Assembly: GCA_009738435.1 (NCBI GenBank)
Contig: CP046522.1
Location: forward strand, 2,635,249 to 2,699,248
Reading direction: 5' to 3'
Length of the DNA: 64,000 nt
Source of the DNA: Clostridium bovifaecis
Lineage (GTDB): Bacteria > Bacillota > Clostridia > Clostridiales > Clostridiaceae
Positions within the stretch are counted from its first letter, which is position 1. Each line of letters opens with the position of its first letter. Shown in pieces: positions 57,108-64,000 of this stretch. The position numbers were made by a program, and so were the translations under genes. The notes beneath the pieces are model-generated. The model worked only from the letters and a program-made list of their open reading frames with translations. It had not been told where the DNA came from and did not search any database.

Positions 57108-58667
57108 TTAAATGCTCTTTTGATACCGAATATCATACTTTTTCATTCTATTTACTAATAAGGTATGAGTCACTCCTAGGTCCTTAGCTGCCTTTCTTAT
57201 GCTGTCATTTTTTCTTAAGGCATCTATTATTATTTCTTTTTCAACCTCTGCTAAAGTATCCTTTAGTGAAGCTGAATGTTTTATATAATCTTTGCTAAAT
57301 TCATCATTTATCATTATATCTTTTTCTGTTATCTTAGAAGAATTTATCAAAGCTACAGTCCTTTCTAACACATTTTGAAGCTCTCTTACATTACCGTACC
57401 ATTTGTAATCTAATAATTTTTTTAGAGCTCCTGGAGTTACTTCCTCTATACTTTTGCAATACTTTTTCGAATACTCATCTACATAATGTTTTACTAAAAC
57501 CTTTATGTCACTTTTTCTTTCTCTTAGAGATGGAATTACTAAGGTGAAAATATTTATTCTGTAAAATAAGTCAAGCCTAAATTGATTGGACTCTACCATC
57601 TTGTGTATATCCCTATTCGTTGCAGATATAATTCTTACATCTATGTCAGTTTCCTTATTGCTCCCTAATTTTCTTATTTTTCTTTCCTGTAAAACCCTTA
57701 ACAACTTTGCCTGAAGATGTGGTGGCATTTCTCCAATCTCATCTAAAAATATTGTCCCTCCGCTAGCTACTTCAAAAATTCCCGTTTTACCATTATTCTT
57801 ACTTCCAGTAAACGCTCCACTTTCATAACCAAAAAGTTCACTTTCCAAGAGTTGGTCCGGAATAGCTGCACAATTAATTGCTATAAAAGGCTTTGAAGAT
57901 CTGCTGCTTAAATTGTGTATTGATCTTGCAAATAATTCTTTTCCAGTACCACTCTCTCCAATAATTAAAACTGGAGAGTCTGACTGTGCAAAAATTTTAC
58001 CATGATTTATTGTATCTCTTATTTCCGGACTCTCTCCTACTATATCCCTAAAAGATATTGCATTATCATATCTTCTCTGATTAATTATCTCCCTCATTCT
58101 TTTTGTATCTTGAAGTGTTACTACAAATCCACATAGTATATCTTCATCCTTGATTATTGAATTGATGCTAAGCAAATAGCTTTTGCTATTAATTGATACT
58201 TCTAAATCAAGAATCTTATTTGAATTTCGTACCTTGTGAAGTATATTTCCTACCTTACCCGAATAATTAGGTATTAATTCTGATACCTTCTTATTAATAG
58301 CATCTTGTGAATCCATAAAAAATATGTTTTCTAAGGCATATTTGTTTATATATTCTGTCCTTTCAGCTTTGTCTAAAACTATAACTCCCTGTGGTACTGT
58401 ATCCATTATAGTTTTAATTTGCATCTCCTTCTCTTCAAAAGAAATCAAATCAATTTTCTCAATACTCTTAATCCCATCTATCTCTAGCAACTCATCTTTC
58501 ATCTTTCTCCAAAGGTTAGGCTGTATTTCAGGAAACTTAATATATACGATAAAGGTATATACCTCCATCCATATTATATTTATTTTATACTTAACAAATA
58601 TAGATGTTATATCAAAGGTCATATTCGGTCTATCTATCGTTTTTATTTCAATTCTAGAAATTTTCAT
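57108..58667 (-). CDS. TyrR-like sigma-54-dependent activator (ACT-PAS-AAA+-HTH)
   Basis: The start is placed at ATG 58665-58667 (MKISRIEIKT) behind AAGGTGAT; a GTG three codons earlier is possible. The 519-residue protein has an ACT-like ligand domain (about 1-75), a PAS domain (about 80-190), a sigma-54 AAA+ core with Walker A GESGTGKE (about 240), GAFTGS (about 285), Walker B GGTIFLDEIGEM (about 305) and a C-terminal TyrR-type HTH (IRKAAKDLGVTHTLLVNRMK). It activates RNA polymerase-sigma-54 in response to an amino acid or a redox cue. It overlaps the upstream channel gene by 14 bases, so the two form an operon, and it probably binds the shared upstream sites at 59720 and 61368-61470. Confidence 0.9.
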   Translation of the reverse strand: MKISRIEIKTIDRPNMTFDITSIFVKYKINIIWMEVYTFIVYIKFPEIQPNLWRKMKDELLEIDGIKSIEKIDLISFEEKEMQIKTIMDTVPQGVIVLDKAERTEYINKYALENIFFMDSQDAINKKVSELIPNYSGKVGNILHKVRNSNKILDLEVSINSKSYLLSINSIIKDEDILCGFVVTLQDTKRMREIINQRRYDNAISFRDIVGESPEIRDTINHGKIFAQSDSPVLIIGESGTGKELFARSIHNLSSRSSKPFIAINCAAIPDQLLESELFGYESGAFTGSKNNGKTGIFEVASGGTIFLDEIGEMPPHLQAKLLRVLQERKIRKLGSNKETDIDVRIISATNRDIHKMVESNQFRLDLFYRINIFTLVIPSLRERKSDIKVLVKHYVDEYSKKYCKSIEEVTPGALKKLLDYKWYGNVRELQNVLERTVALINSSKITEKDIMINDEFSKDYIKHSASLKDTLAEVEKEIIIDALRKNDSIRKAAKDLGVTHTLLVNRMKKYDIRYQKSI

Positions 58668-59493
58668 ATCTATCACCTTTAATATTCCTCAATTTATTTG
58701 ACGCGGATTTGGTATTGAAATACTTAGAATGCATAATATAATATACTATTCCTACAAATATACCTCCTCCAATAATATTGCCTATGGTAACTGGTAATAA
58801 ATTTCCCACGAAGAAAGCTTTCCATGAAAAATATATTCCATTTCTAGATCCAACTAAAATTCCTGTAGGTATAAAAAACATATTTGCTATACTATGTTCA
58901 AAGCTATTTATAACAAAAGCTCCTATTACATAAATGTATCCCATTATTTTTCCCGAAACTTCTTCGGAAGCTTCTCCCACTCTAACAGCTAAACAAACAA
59001 GAAAGTTACATAAAATCCCCCTAGTAAATGCTTCAGTCATGGTTAAATTTAGTTTTGATTTTGTAATGTTTATAATATACTTTTGGATAGATACATCATT
59101 TAATACTCCCGCTTTGAATACTAAAAAGGTTAAAATTATAGCTCCGATAAAGTTAGATAAGTATATTAGCATCCAGTTTCTAAAAACTTTTTTTATAGAC
59201 CTTTTGTCTTTATAAATAGAAACTATATGCAAATTGCTTCCTGTAAAAAGTTCACTACCTGATAGAACTATCAATGTAAGCCCTAAAGTAAATACAACTC
59301 CAAAAATTAATTTGGTAAATCCATTTCCAAAATATGAACTCATGTCACTGCATACAGTTACAGAGGTAATTGCCGCAAGACTTACAAATATTCCTGCTAA
59401 AACTCCCCCTATTAAGATCTCTTTTACTGGCTTATTTAAAAATTCTATAGACTTGTTAAATAAGCTCTCCGTTATCTTATCTGGAGTCTTCAT
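58654..59493 (-). CDS. Formate/nitrite transporter (FNT) family channel
   Basis: The 279-residue protein has six membrane helices with FNT landmarks: SGSELFTGSNLHI in the omega loop, TRGILCNFLVCLAV in helix 4, NSFEHSIANMFFIPTGILVG with the central-pore His, and NLLPVTIGNIIGG. FNT pentamers pass formate, nitrite, hydrosulfide or lactate. Substrate is not readable from these motifs. The neighbours suggest either formate, released when 2-oxobutyrate is cleaved, or hydrosulfide/thiolate, made by the methionine gamma-lyase-like enzyme. It is the first gene of the operon with the activator and has a -24/-12 promoter 70 bases upstream. Confidence 0.9.
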   Translation of the reverse strand: MKTPDKITESLFNKSIEFLNKPVKEILIGGVLAGIFVSLAAITSVTVCSDMSSYFGNGFTKLIFGVVFTLGLTLIVLSGSELFTGSNLHIVSIYKDKRSIKKVFRNWMLIYLSNFIGAIILTFLVFKAGVLNDVSIQKYIINITKSKLNLTMTEAFTRGILCNFLVCLAVRVGEASEEVSGKIMGYIYVIGAFVINSFEHSIANMFFIPTGILVGSRNGIYFSWKAFFVGNLLPVTIGNIIGGGIFVGIVYYIMHSKYFNTKSASNKLRNIKGDRYENF

Positions 59494-59564
59494 AGATTAA
59501 AGCAACCTCTTTTTACCTCTTTTGTCATATACAACTCCTCTTTTCTCTATATATGATTTCACTA

Positions 59565-59581
59565 AGCAACTTTTATTCCAT
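59565..59581 (-). promoter_or_regulatory. Sigma-54 -24/-12 promoter of the FNT-activator operon
   Basis: On the minus strand the site reads ATGGAATAAAAGTTGCT. GG at -24 and GC at -12 are 12 positions apart, exactly as in the consensus YTGGCACN5TTGCW, with TGGAAT in place of TGGCAC. It lies about 72 bases before the FNT start. The same spacing is found before the methionine gamma-lyase gene. Confidence 0.7.
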
Positions 59582-59719
59582 AATGTATATGTATCTTTTC
59601 CTTTGCAAATAGATACTTAAGTAATTCGTGTAAGTGCAGTGGAACTTTTTCTAACCGCTCTTTATAAATATATCTTCTCAAAACACGTATATTATATTGA
59701 TATATAGCTAAAACCCTCT

Positions 59720-59756
59720 TGGTTTAATTTTAATACATTGGTTCAATTATTTTACA
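59720..59756 (-). promoter_or_regulatory. Upstream activator site for the FNT operon
   Basis: The plus strand has TGGTTTAATTTTAATACA (59720-59737), one T, then TGGTTCAATTATTTTACA. The first half differs at a single base from the site at 61434-61451, and both regions have a second TGG half 19 bases on. It lies about 140 bp upstream of the -24 element, a normal enhancer distance for sigma-54 activators. Confidence 0.65.
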
Positions 59757-59859
59757 TATAATGAAATACTAACTATGTTTTCGTAGTATAATCTTTACTA
59801 CTTTGTTAATTTTACCACAACCTATTTTAGTTTCCAATAATCTTCATATGCTGCATTTG

Positions 59860-59901
59860 CTTGTTGCAAGAAGGTACATCGCCGTACCTTCCTACAACAA
59901 G
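59860..59901 (-). terminator. Hairpin after the methionine gamma-lyase-like gene
   Basis: CTTGTTGCAAGAAGGTAC (59860-59877) pairs with GTACCTTCCTACAACAAG (59884-59901) with few mismatches around ATCGCC. It follows the minus-strand stop at 59926. The T tract is weak. Confidence 0.6.
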
Positions 59902-59925
59902 AATAGCCTATTTCTTAATTTAAAA

Positions 59926-61104
59926 TTAGACTTGTTTAAGCGCCCTATCAAATTCTGCAATTATATCATCTATATTTTCTAGCCCTGTAGAAATTCTTAA
60001 CAATCCTTTCGAGATACCTGACTTAATAAGCTCATCATCTGTCAAAGCTCTGTGTGATGTTCTCACTGGATAAGAAAGAGTAGTCGATACTCCTGCAAGA
60101 CTTGGAACAAATTTAATTGATTCTAAAGCTTTTATTATATCGCAAACTGCCTTTTCTCCGCCTTTAAAGTCTACACTTAGCATACCACCAAAAAGATTAT
60201 TGTTAAACATGTTTTTGGCAAGCGAAAATGAGCTAGATGATGAAAGTCCTGGATAATACACCTTTTTAATTTTTTCGTGTCCTTGTAAGTACTCTGCAAG
60301 CTTAAGCGCATTTTGAGAATGCTGTTTAATTCTAAGCTCTAAAGTTCTTAGACTTCTTATTAAAATCCAAGAGTCAAACGGGCTCATAGTTGTACCATAT
60401 ATAGCTGCAGTATGACTAATCTGCTCCATAGTTTCTTTACTTGAAACGGCAATTCCAGCGATTACATCACTATGTCCGCATAAGTATTTAGTTGCACTAT
60501 ACACCACTACATCTGCTCCTAGTTTTAAAGGTTGACATATTATAGGTGTAGCAAAGGTATTGTCTACAATTAATTTAACATTATGCTTTTTACAAGCTTC
60601 TGAAATAACCCTAATATCGATAACTTCCATTAATGGATTTGAAATAGTCTCCATGTACACTACTTTGGTGTTAGGTTTAAAATATTCTTCTATATTGTCT
60701 TTAAGCATATTTATGAATGAAACTTCTATATTAAAGTTTCTAAGTTCTTCCTTTAAAAACTGGAAGCTTCCACCATATAGAACCTCATCTGCTATTATGT
60801 GATCTCCAGATTTTACATGAGCTAGTATAGACATAGTTATAGCTCCCATTCCTGAAGAAAAAACTTGAGCTTCTTCTCCTTCATCAATACTAGTCATTAT
60901 CTCCTTTAGTGCATCTTGTCCTGGATTTCCCATTCTTGAATATACATAGCCATTTTCTTCTTTGCCATATACCTTTTCTAATTCATCCACATCATTAAAA
61001 GAAAAAGACGAACTCATATAAATAGGTATTGCTTTAGGTGTTGAAATAGATTTAGGTGCTTTTTCTCCTAGCCTAGCTAACTTTGTCATAAAGCTCTTTT
61101 CCAT
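59926..61104 (-). CDS. PLP-dependent Cys/Met-metabolism enzyme, methionine gamma-lyase-like
   Basis: The 392-residue protein is a full-length member of the Cys/Met metabolism PLP family. Motifs include YSRMGNPGQDALKEIM near the N-terminus, SSGMGAITMSILAHVKSGDH, the PLP-lysine motif YSATKYLCGHSD (about residue 207) and the C-terminal SLAGVSTTLSYPVRTSHR. It should cleave sulfur amino acids, with methionine giving methanethiol, ammonia and 2-oxobutyrate. The region equivalent to LYGCTFAF of characterised methionine gamma-lyases reads LYGGSFQF, so the active-site Cys is Gly here and substrate range is open. The ATG follows GGGGGTA. A -24/-12 promoter and palindromic activator sites lie upstream. 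Confidence 0.85.
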   Translation of the reverse strand: MEKSFMTKLARLGEKAPKSISTPKAIPIYMSSSFSFNDVDELEKVYGKEENGYVYSRMGNPGQDALKEIMTSIDEGEEAQVFSSGMGAITMSILAHVKSGDHIIADEVLYGGSFQFLKEELRNFNIEVSFINMLKDNIEEYFKPNTKVVYMETISNPLMEVIDIRVISEACKKHNVKLIVDNTFATPIICQPLKLGADVVVYSATKYLCGHSDVIAGIAVSSKETMEQISHTAAIYGTTMSPFDSWILIRSLRTLELRIKQHSQNALKLAEYLQGHEKIKKVYYPGLSSSSSFSLAKNMFNNNLFGGMLSVDFKGGEKAVCDIIKALESIKFVPSLAGVSTTLSYPVRTSHRALTDDELIKSGISKGLLRISTGLENIDDIIAEFDRALKQV

Positions 61105-61191
61105 ATTTATACCCCCAATTTTATTTAAGTTAAAAGTTAAATGCTTTTATATATTTTAAAGCAGTACTTTTTCAAGTCTGTTGTTATACAA

Positions 61192-61208
61192 AGCAATTGT
61201 TATGCCAA
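61192..61208 (-). promoter_or_regulatory. Sigma-54 -24/-12 promoter of the methionine gamma-lyase-like gene
   Basis: The minus strand reads TTGGCATAACAATTGCT, a near-perfect match to YTGGCACN5TTGCW with correct 12-position GG to GC spacing. It lies about 88 bases before the ATG, leaving a leader of roughly 75 nt. Confidence 0.8.
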
Positions 61209-61367
61209 AATATCTCTTCTAAAATATTTAATTTTCCCTAATATTTATGGCAGGATATTATTAATTAAATTCCATAATAATATAGACAATTCCTCTTTTT
61301 CCTGCAGTAAATGTGGTATAGCGTTATTAAACCAAGCTTAAACTAAAATTAAGCCTGTATATTGAAA

Positions 61368-61470
61368 TGGATTAAAATTAAACCACCTTATGAATATTGC
61401 CATAATAATACGTAAATATCAGCAATAAAGAAGTGGTTTAATTTTAATCCATTGGTTTAATTTTAACACG
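61368..61470 (-). promoter_or_regulatory. Palindromic activator sites upstream of the methionine gamma-lyase-like gene
   Basis: TGGATTAAAATTAAACCA (61368-61385) and its exact reverse complement TGGTTTAATTTTAATCCA (61434-61451) make a perfect 18-bp inverted repeat 66 bp apart. A third partial copy, TGGTTTAATTTTAACACG, starts at 61453, the same 19-bp step as at 59720/59739. The sites are 160-260 bp upstream of the -24 element. Binding by the TyrR-like activator is inferred. Confidence 0.7.
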
Positions 61471-61512
61471 TTCAATATACTAACTAACCTAACTTATTGA
61501 ACTTGTAGCTTA

Positions 61513-62415
61513 TTAACTTTCTATATATAGTCTTGTTCCTATTCTTCTATCATATTCAGACCATGTATCTGGTGCTGTGTTTTCTTTTACTAAGGCTATC
61601 TTATTCATAGTTGCATCTACATAATCAGCATAATGGACAATGTAGGCTTCTTCTGTGTTAGGAGCTTTGGGCGATCCAAATTCTGGCTTACCATGATGCT
61701 GAACTATACACCCCTTTAATCTATGTTTAAAATCCTCGGTATATATATTTCCTCCTGCTTTAAAGGCTTCTTCTATCATTCCTAATCCTATAACTATATG
61801 TCCTTCCATCTCTCCACGCATGGTAACTGAAAAAGGTCCATCAACAAAGTATTCTTCTATTTTCCCAATATCGTGAAGTTTTGCTGCAAGAATTGCAATC
61901 TCCTTATACCTGCAATCATATCTATAAGCCATAGTTTTTGCCATGTAAGTGACATTTAATATATGTTCTGCAAGTCCGCCTCTATAATTATGATGTTGTC
62001 TAAGTCCTCCTATACCCTTTTTAAATCTCTCAACAAAATCTTTGTCCTTAAAAAAATAATCATTTAAAGCTATAGTTTCTTTACTTTTAAATTCTTCTCT
62101 TGATATTTTATCTAGTTCTGTCATAATATCTTCTATTGGTCTTTTCACAACTGGAAGATAATCTTCTATATTATAGTCCTTTTCCTTTCTAATCTCCTCA
62201 ACTGATAATATATTCTCAGCTACTCCTTTAATCCAAATTACATCTCCTACTTCTATGTCGTTGTCTGCATCTGGTATAGAAGCTTTTAAGTCTCCTGTTT
62301 TATCTCCTATAAATGCTATAAGCTTTTCTCCTTCTCTAGAAAGCTTTTTCATTATCATAAAACTGGTTTCTAAAACTGCATCTCTGTTTACATCCTTAGC
62401 AAAAATAGTCTTCAT
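61513..62415 (-). CDS. 3'-5' exoribonuclease, YhaM-like (OB-fold + HD domain)
   Basis: The 300-residue protein has an N-terminal OB-fold (about 15-80; KLIAFIGDKTGDLKASIPDA and VIWIKGVAE) and an HD domain (about 150-285) with HHNYRGGLAEHILNVTYMA, AKLHDIGKIEEY and HGKPEFGSPKAPNTEEAYIV, which is the YhaM/CBF1 signature. YhaM degrades RNA and single-stranded DNA from the 3' end using Mn2+. Length and domain order are normal. The start is ATG behind AGGAGG. It lies upstream of the sigma-54 region on the same strand, but the 400-bp gap with UAS elements separates transcription. Confidence 0.9.
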   Translation of the reverse strand: MKTIFAKDVNRDAVLETSFMIMKKLSREGEKLIAFIGDKTGDLKASIPDADNDIEVGDVIWIKGVAENILSVEEIRKEKDYNIEDYLPVVKRPIEDIMTELDKISREEFKSKETIALNDYFFKDKDFVERFKKGIGGLRQHHNYRGGLAEHILNVTYMAKTMAYRYDCRYKEIAILAAKLHDIGKIEEYFVDGPFSVTMRGEMEGHIVIGLGMIEEAFKAGGNIYTEDFKHRLKGCIVQHHGKPEFGSPKAPNTEEAYIVHYADYVDATMNKIALVKENTAPDTWSEYDRRIGTRLYIES

Positions 62416-62601
62416 ATATTTTAATCCTCCTATAGGAAATTATTATAAGTTCATTTAAACATGATGAATATCTACTTTTTTAAATGTGTATATGAACATT
62501 TACCTCTTCGAATGTCCATATTTATTTTTTCACCAAATGCAGCTTTTATCCTTATAGTAAACTTCCAATAGGTGGTTTTAAGTTAATACCTAATCGATAA
62601 C

Positions 62602-63072
62602 TTACTCTACTAACTCATTATCTTTAAATATTCCTTCAAGTTCTAGATCTCCACTAGGATTATAATACTTTCCTTTCCCATTAGCGTTGCCATTTTGAAG
62701 TTCACCCTCATAATTTATTTTTCCATCTTCATAATATATAGTACCTTTTCCGTGATATAGTCCTTCTTTCCATTCTCCTTCATAATTTAACTTTCCATTC
62801 TCATAGTAAGCTTTGCCTTGTCCATCTGGCTTTCCACCCTTAACTTCTCCACTATAGTAAAGCTTCCCATTTTCTAGATATATTTTTCCCTTTCCATTTG
62901 GGTTATCATTTTTCATTTCACCTTCATAGTTTAATTTATTATCAGCATAATATGTTTTACCATAAGTTACTTCACTATTTTTATCTAAGATGCTGTTTCT
63001 ATTAGTAAAAATAATTATACTAATAACTAGTGCACTTAAAATACCTACTATAATTAAATTTTTCTTTCTCAT
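62602..63072 (-). CDS. Membrane-anchored MORN-repeat protein
   Basis: The start is placed at ATG 63070-63072 (MRKKNLIIVGIL) behind GGGGGAG. The 156-residue protein has one N-terminal membrane anchor and then about five MORN-like repeats of 20-23 residues: YEGEMKNDNPNGKGKIYLEN, YSGEVKGGKPDGQGKAYYEN, YEGEWKEGLYHGKGTIYYED, YEGELQNGNANGKGKYYNPS and a final LEGIFKDNELVE. MORN repeats form beta-hairpin scaffolds that bind lipids or proteins at membranes. The function here is unknown. Single gene. Confidence 0.88.
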   Translation of the reverse strand: MRKKNLIIVGILSALVISIIIFTNRNSILDKNSEVTYGKTYYADNKLNYEGEMKNDNPNGKGKIYLENGKLYYSGEVKGGKPDGQGKAYYENGKLNYEGEWKEGLYHGKGTIYYEDGKINYEGELQNGNANGKGKYYNPSGDLELEGIFKDNELVE

Positions 63073-63180
63073 ATTACTCCCCCTTTTCACCTTTAATTTT
63101 ATATATTATAACGTCTACCCATTTATTAATTCTGTATTAAATATATACTAATACAGTAAATATTTCAATGTACGTTAAAT

Positions 63181-63226
63181 GGGGTCAGGACACAATTTTT
63201 CTAATGAAAAATTGTGTCCTGACCCC
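63181..63226. repeat. REP-like 20-bp perfect hairpin (GGGGTCAGGACAC type)
   Basis: GGGGTCAGGACACAATTTTT (63181-63200) pairs perfectly with 63207-63226 around CTAATG. Hairpins with the core GTCAGGACAC are, from memory, dispersed repeats in many bacteria, often with RAYT genes. Here it lies just after the antiporter stop and may also stop transcription. Confidence 0.7.
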
Positions 63227-63237
63227 ATCTTAGCATC

Positions 63238-64000
63238 TTAGTATGTTATTGATGGGCTAGCAACTTGTTTTTTATTATCTTCTTCTAAATCTAAAAATTT
63301 AGCTAAAGCCTTTGAAGTACTTGCTTGGAAAGTCAATGTAATGATTATAGCTGCAAAAGTTACAGAAGATATAATTTCCGCATTAGGAAGTTTCATAGAC
63401 ACCATCATTCCAGCAAGTGCTGCTGGTATTACGCCGGTTTCTCTAATCCACATAAGATATACTATTTCTTTAAAAGTCCAGTTTGCTTTTCTATCTAGTA
63501 TTACTGAAAGAAAAGCTGATATAGGTCTTGCAATAAACATAAGAACTAGTACTACTAAAAGAGCGCTTTTCCAATAATGAGCTAATATATTGAATTTTAT
63601 TTGAGTACCTAGAAGTACAAATATCATCATTCTCAGTATTACTGTAAGTACTTCTTTAAATCTTGTCTGTGTAACATAATATTCATCTGGAATCCAGCAA
63701 TTCAAAGCTTTTTTATTTCCACATATCATTCCAACTATAAATACAGCCATAAATCCGCTGAATTCAAAATGTTGAGCTATAAGATAAGCGCCTATAACAG
63801 CTACTATAGATATTTCAGCTGGGAACTCTCCTAAAACTCCAACTCTTTTGCCTGATACAAGTTTTGTAGATATATATCCAACTATAGTTCCTACTATTAT
63901 TCCACCAAAGGCATTTTTTAAAAGTTCCAATATGCTTGTCCCAATTGAAAATGAACCTCCACTTATGACTCCTAAGATTGAGAAAGTAATTATTGCTCCT
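63238..64000 (-). CDS. Kef-type cation:proton antiporter (5' end outside window)
   Basis: The frame stays open to the window edge; the first 24 codons beyond the M at 63930 continue as GAIITFSILGVISGGSFSIG, so the gene is partial. About 250 residues of a membrane exchanger are seen: FMAVFIVGMICGNKK, MMIFVLLGTQIKF and WIRETGVIPAALAGMMVSMK, which are marks of CPA1/CPA2 Na+(K+)/H+ antiporters. The end (ALAKFLDLEED) is a normal C-terminus. It ends near the GGGGTCAGG hairpin. Confidence 0.85.
   Translation of the reverse strand, partial: GAIITFSILGVISGGSFSIGTSILELLKNAFGGIIVGTIVGYISTKLVSGKRVGVLGEFPAEISIVAVIGAYLIAQHFEFSGFMAVFIVGMICGNKKALNCWIPDEYYVTQTRFKEVLTVILRMMIFVLLGTQIKFNILAHYWKSALLVVLVLMFIARPISAFLSVILDRKANWTFKEIVYLMWIRETGVIPAALAGMMVSMKLPNAEIISSVTFAAIIITLTFQASTSKALAKFLDLEEDNKKQVASPSITY

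Overview
The window reads as chromosomal DNA from a low-G+C, endospore-forming member of the Clostridia (Clostridium sensu lato). The evidence is strong A+T bias, AGGAGG-type ribosome binding sites with many TTG/GTG starts, and spore-linked families: YheC/YheD ATP-grasp proteins, a Spo0E-like phosphatase, a LysM-GH18 cortex hydrolase and a DUF2935 protein. A single-membrane envelope is implied by S-layer-type proteins, a PilZ/HD-GYP pair, HtrA and LemA. I see no rRNA, tRNA, CRISPR array or prophage.

Layout. 0-5 kb: a truncated MarR regulator with a clean palindromic operator, a gene-poor stretch, then a 5'-truncated tandem-Ig surface protein. 5-11 kb: a yifB (comM) gene fused in frame to the end of dprA, directly behind a REP-associated transposase (RAYT), then small genes and three copies of a structured repeat that ends in a terminator and lies behind minus-strand genes. 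11-15 kb: two exported surface proteins. 15.8-21 kb: PilZ protein, YihY/BrkB, HtrA and a two-component system. 21-28 kb: a heavily damaged segment with ArsA-like ATPase, cstA, a cupin fragment and class III fructose-bisphosphatase, all frameshifted, deleted or duplicated. 28-41 kb: envelope and spore genes, including four consecutive YheC/D ATP-grasp genes. 41-54 kb: TPM and LemA proteins, two flippase-like UPF0104 proteins, a sigma-Y-like operon, hemerythrin and ferritin-like proteins, an MFS exporter bracketed by 263-bp direct repeats, and two CNNM/CorC paralogues. 54-64 kb: DUF2935, an NhaC antiporter, a sigma-54 control unit, a YhaM-like nuclease, a MORN protein and a Kef-type antiporter running off the edge.

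The most interesting circuit is at 57.1-61.5 kb. A TyrR-like sigma-54 activator (ACT-PAS-AAA+-HTH) lies in an operon behind a formate/nitrite-family channel. That operon and the methionine gamma-lyase-like gene next to it each have a -24/-12 promoter, and upstream of each lies the same composite 38-bp site. This suggests one amino-acid-sensing regulon that couples sulfur amino-acid cleavage to export of a small anion.

Two cautions. About fourteen genes carry frameshifts, often in A runs or AT repeats, and several gene chimeras and a tandem duplication cluster at 21-28 kb. Sequence or assembly error is as likely as real decay there. Several intergenic regions also carry foldback repeats built from TAGTGATTAG-like or AGTAACC words, which appear to be mobile or hairpin repeat families.
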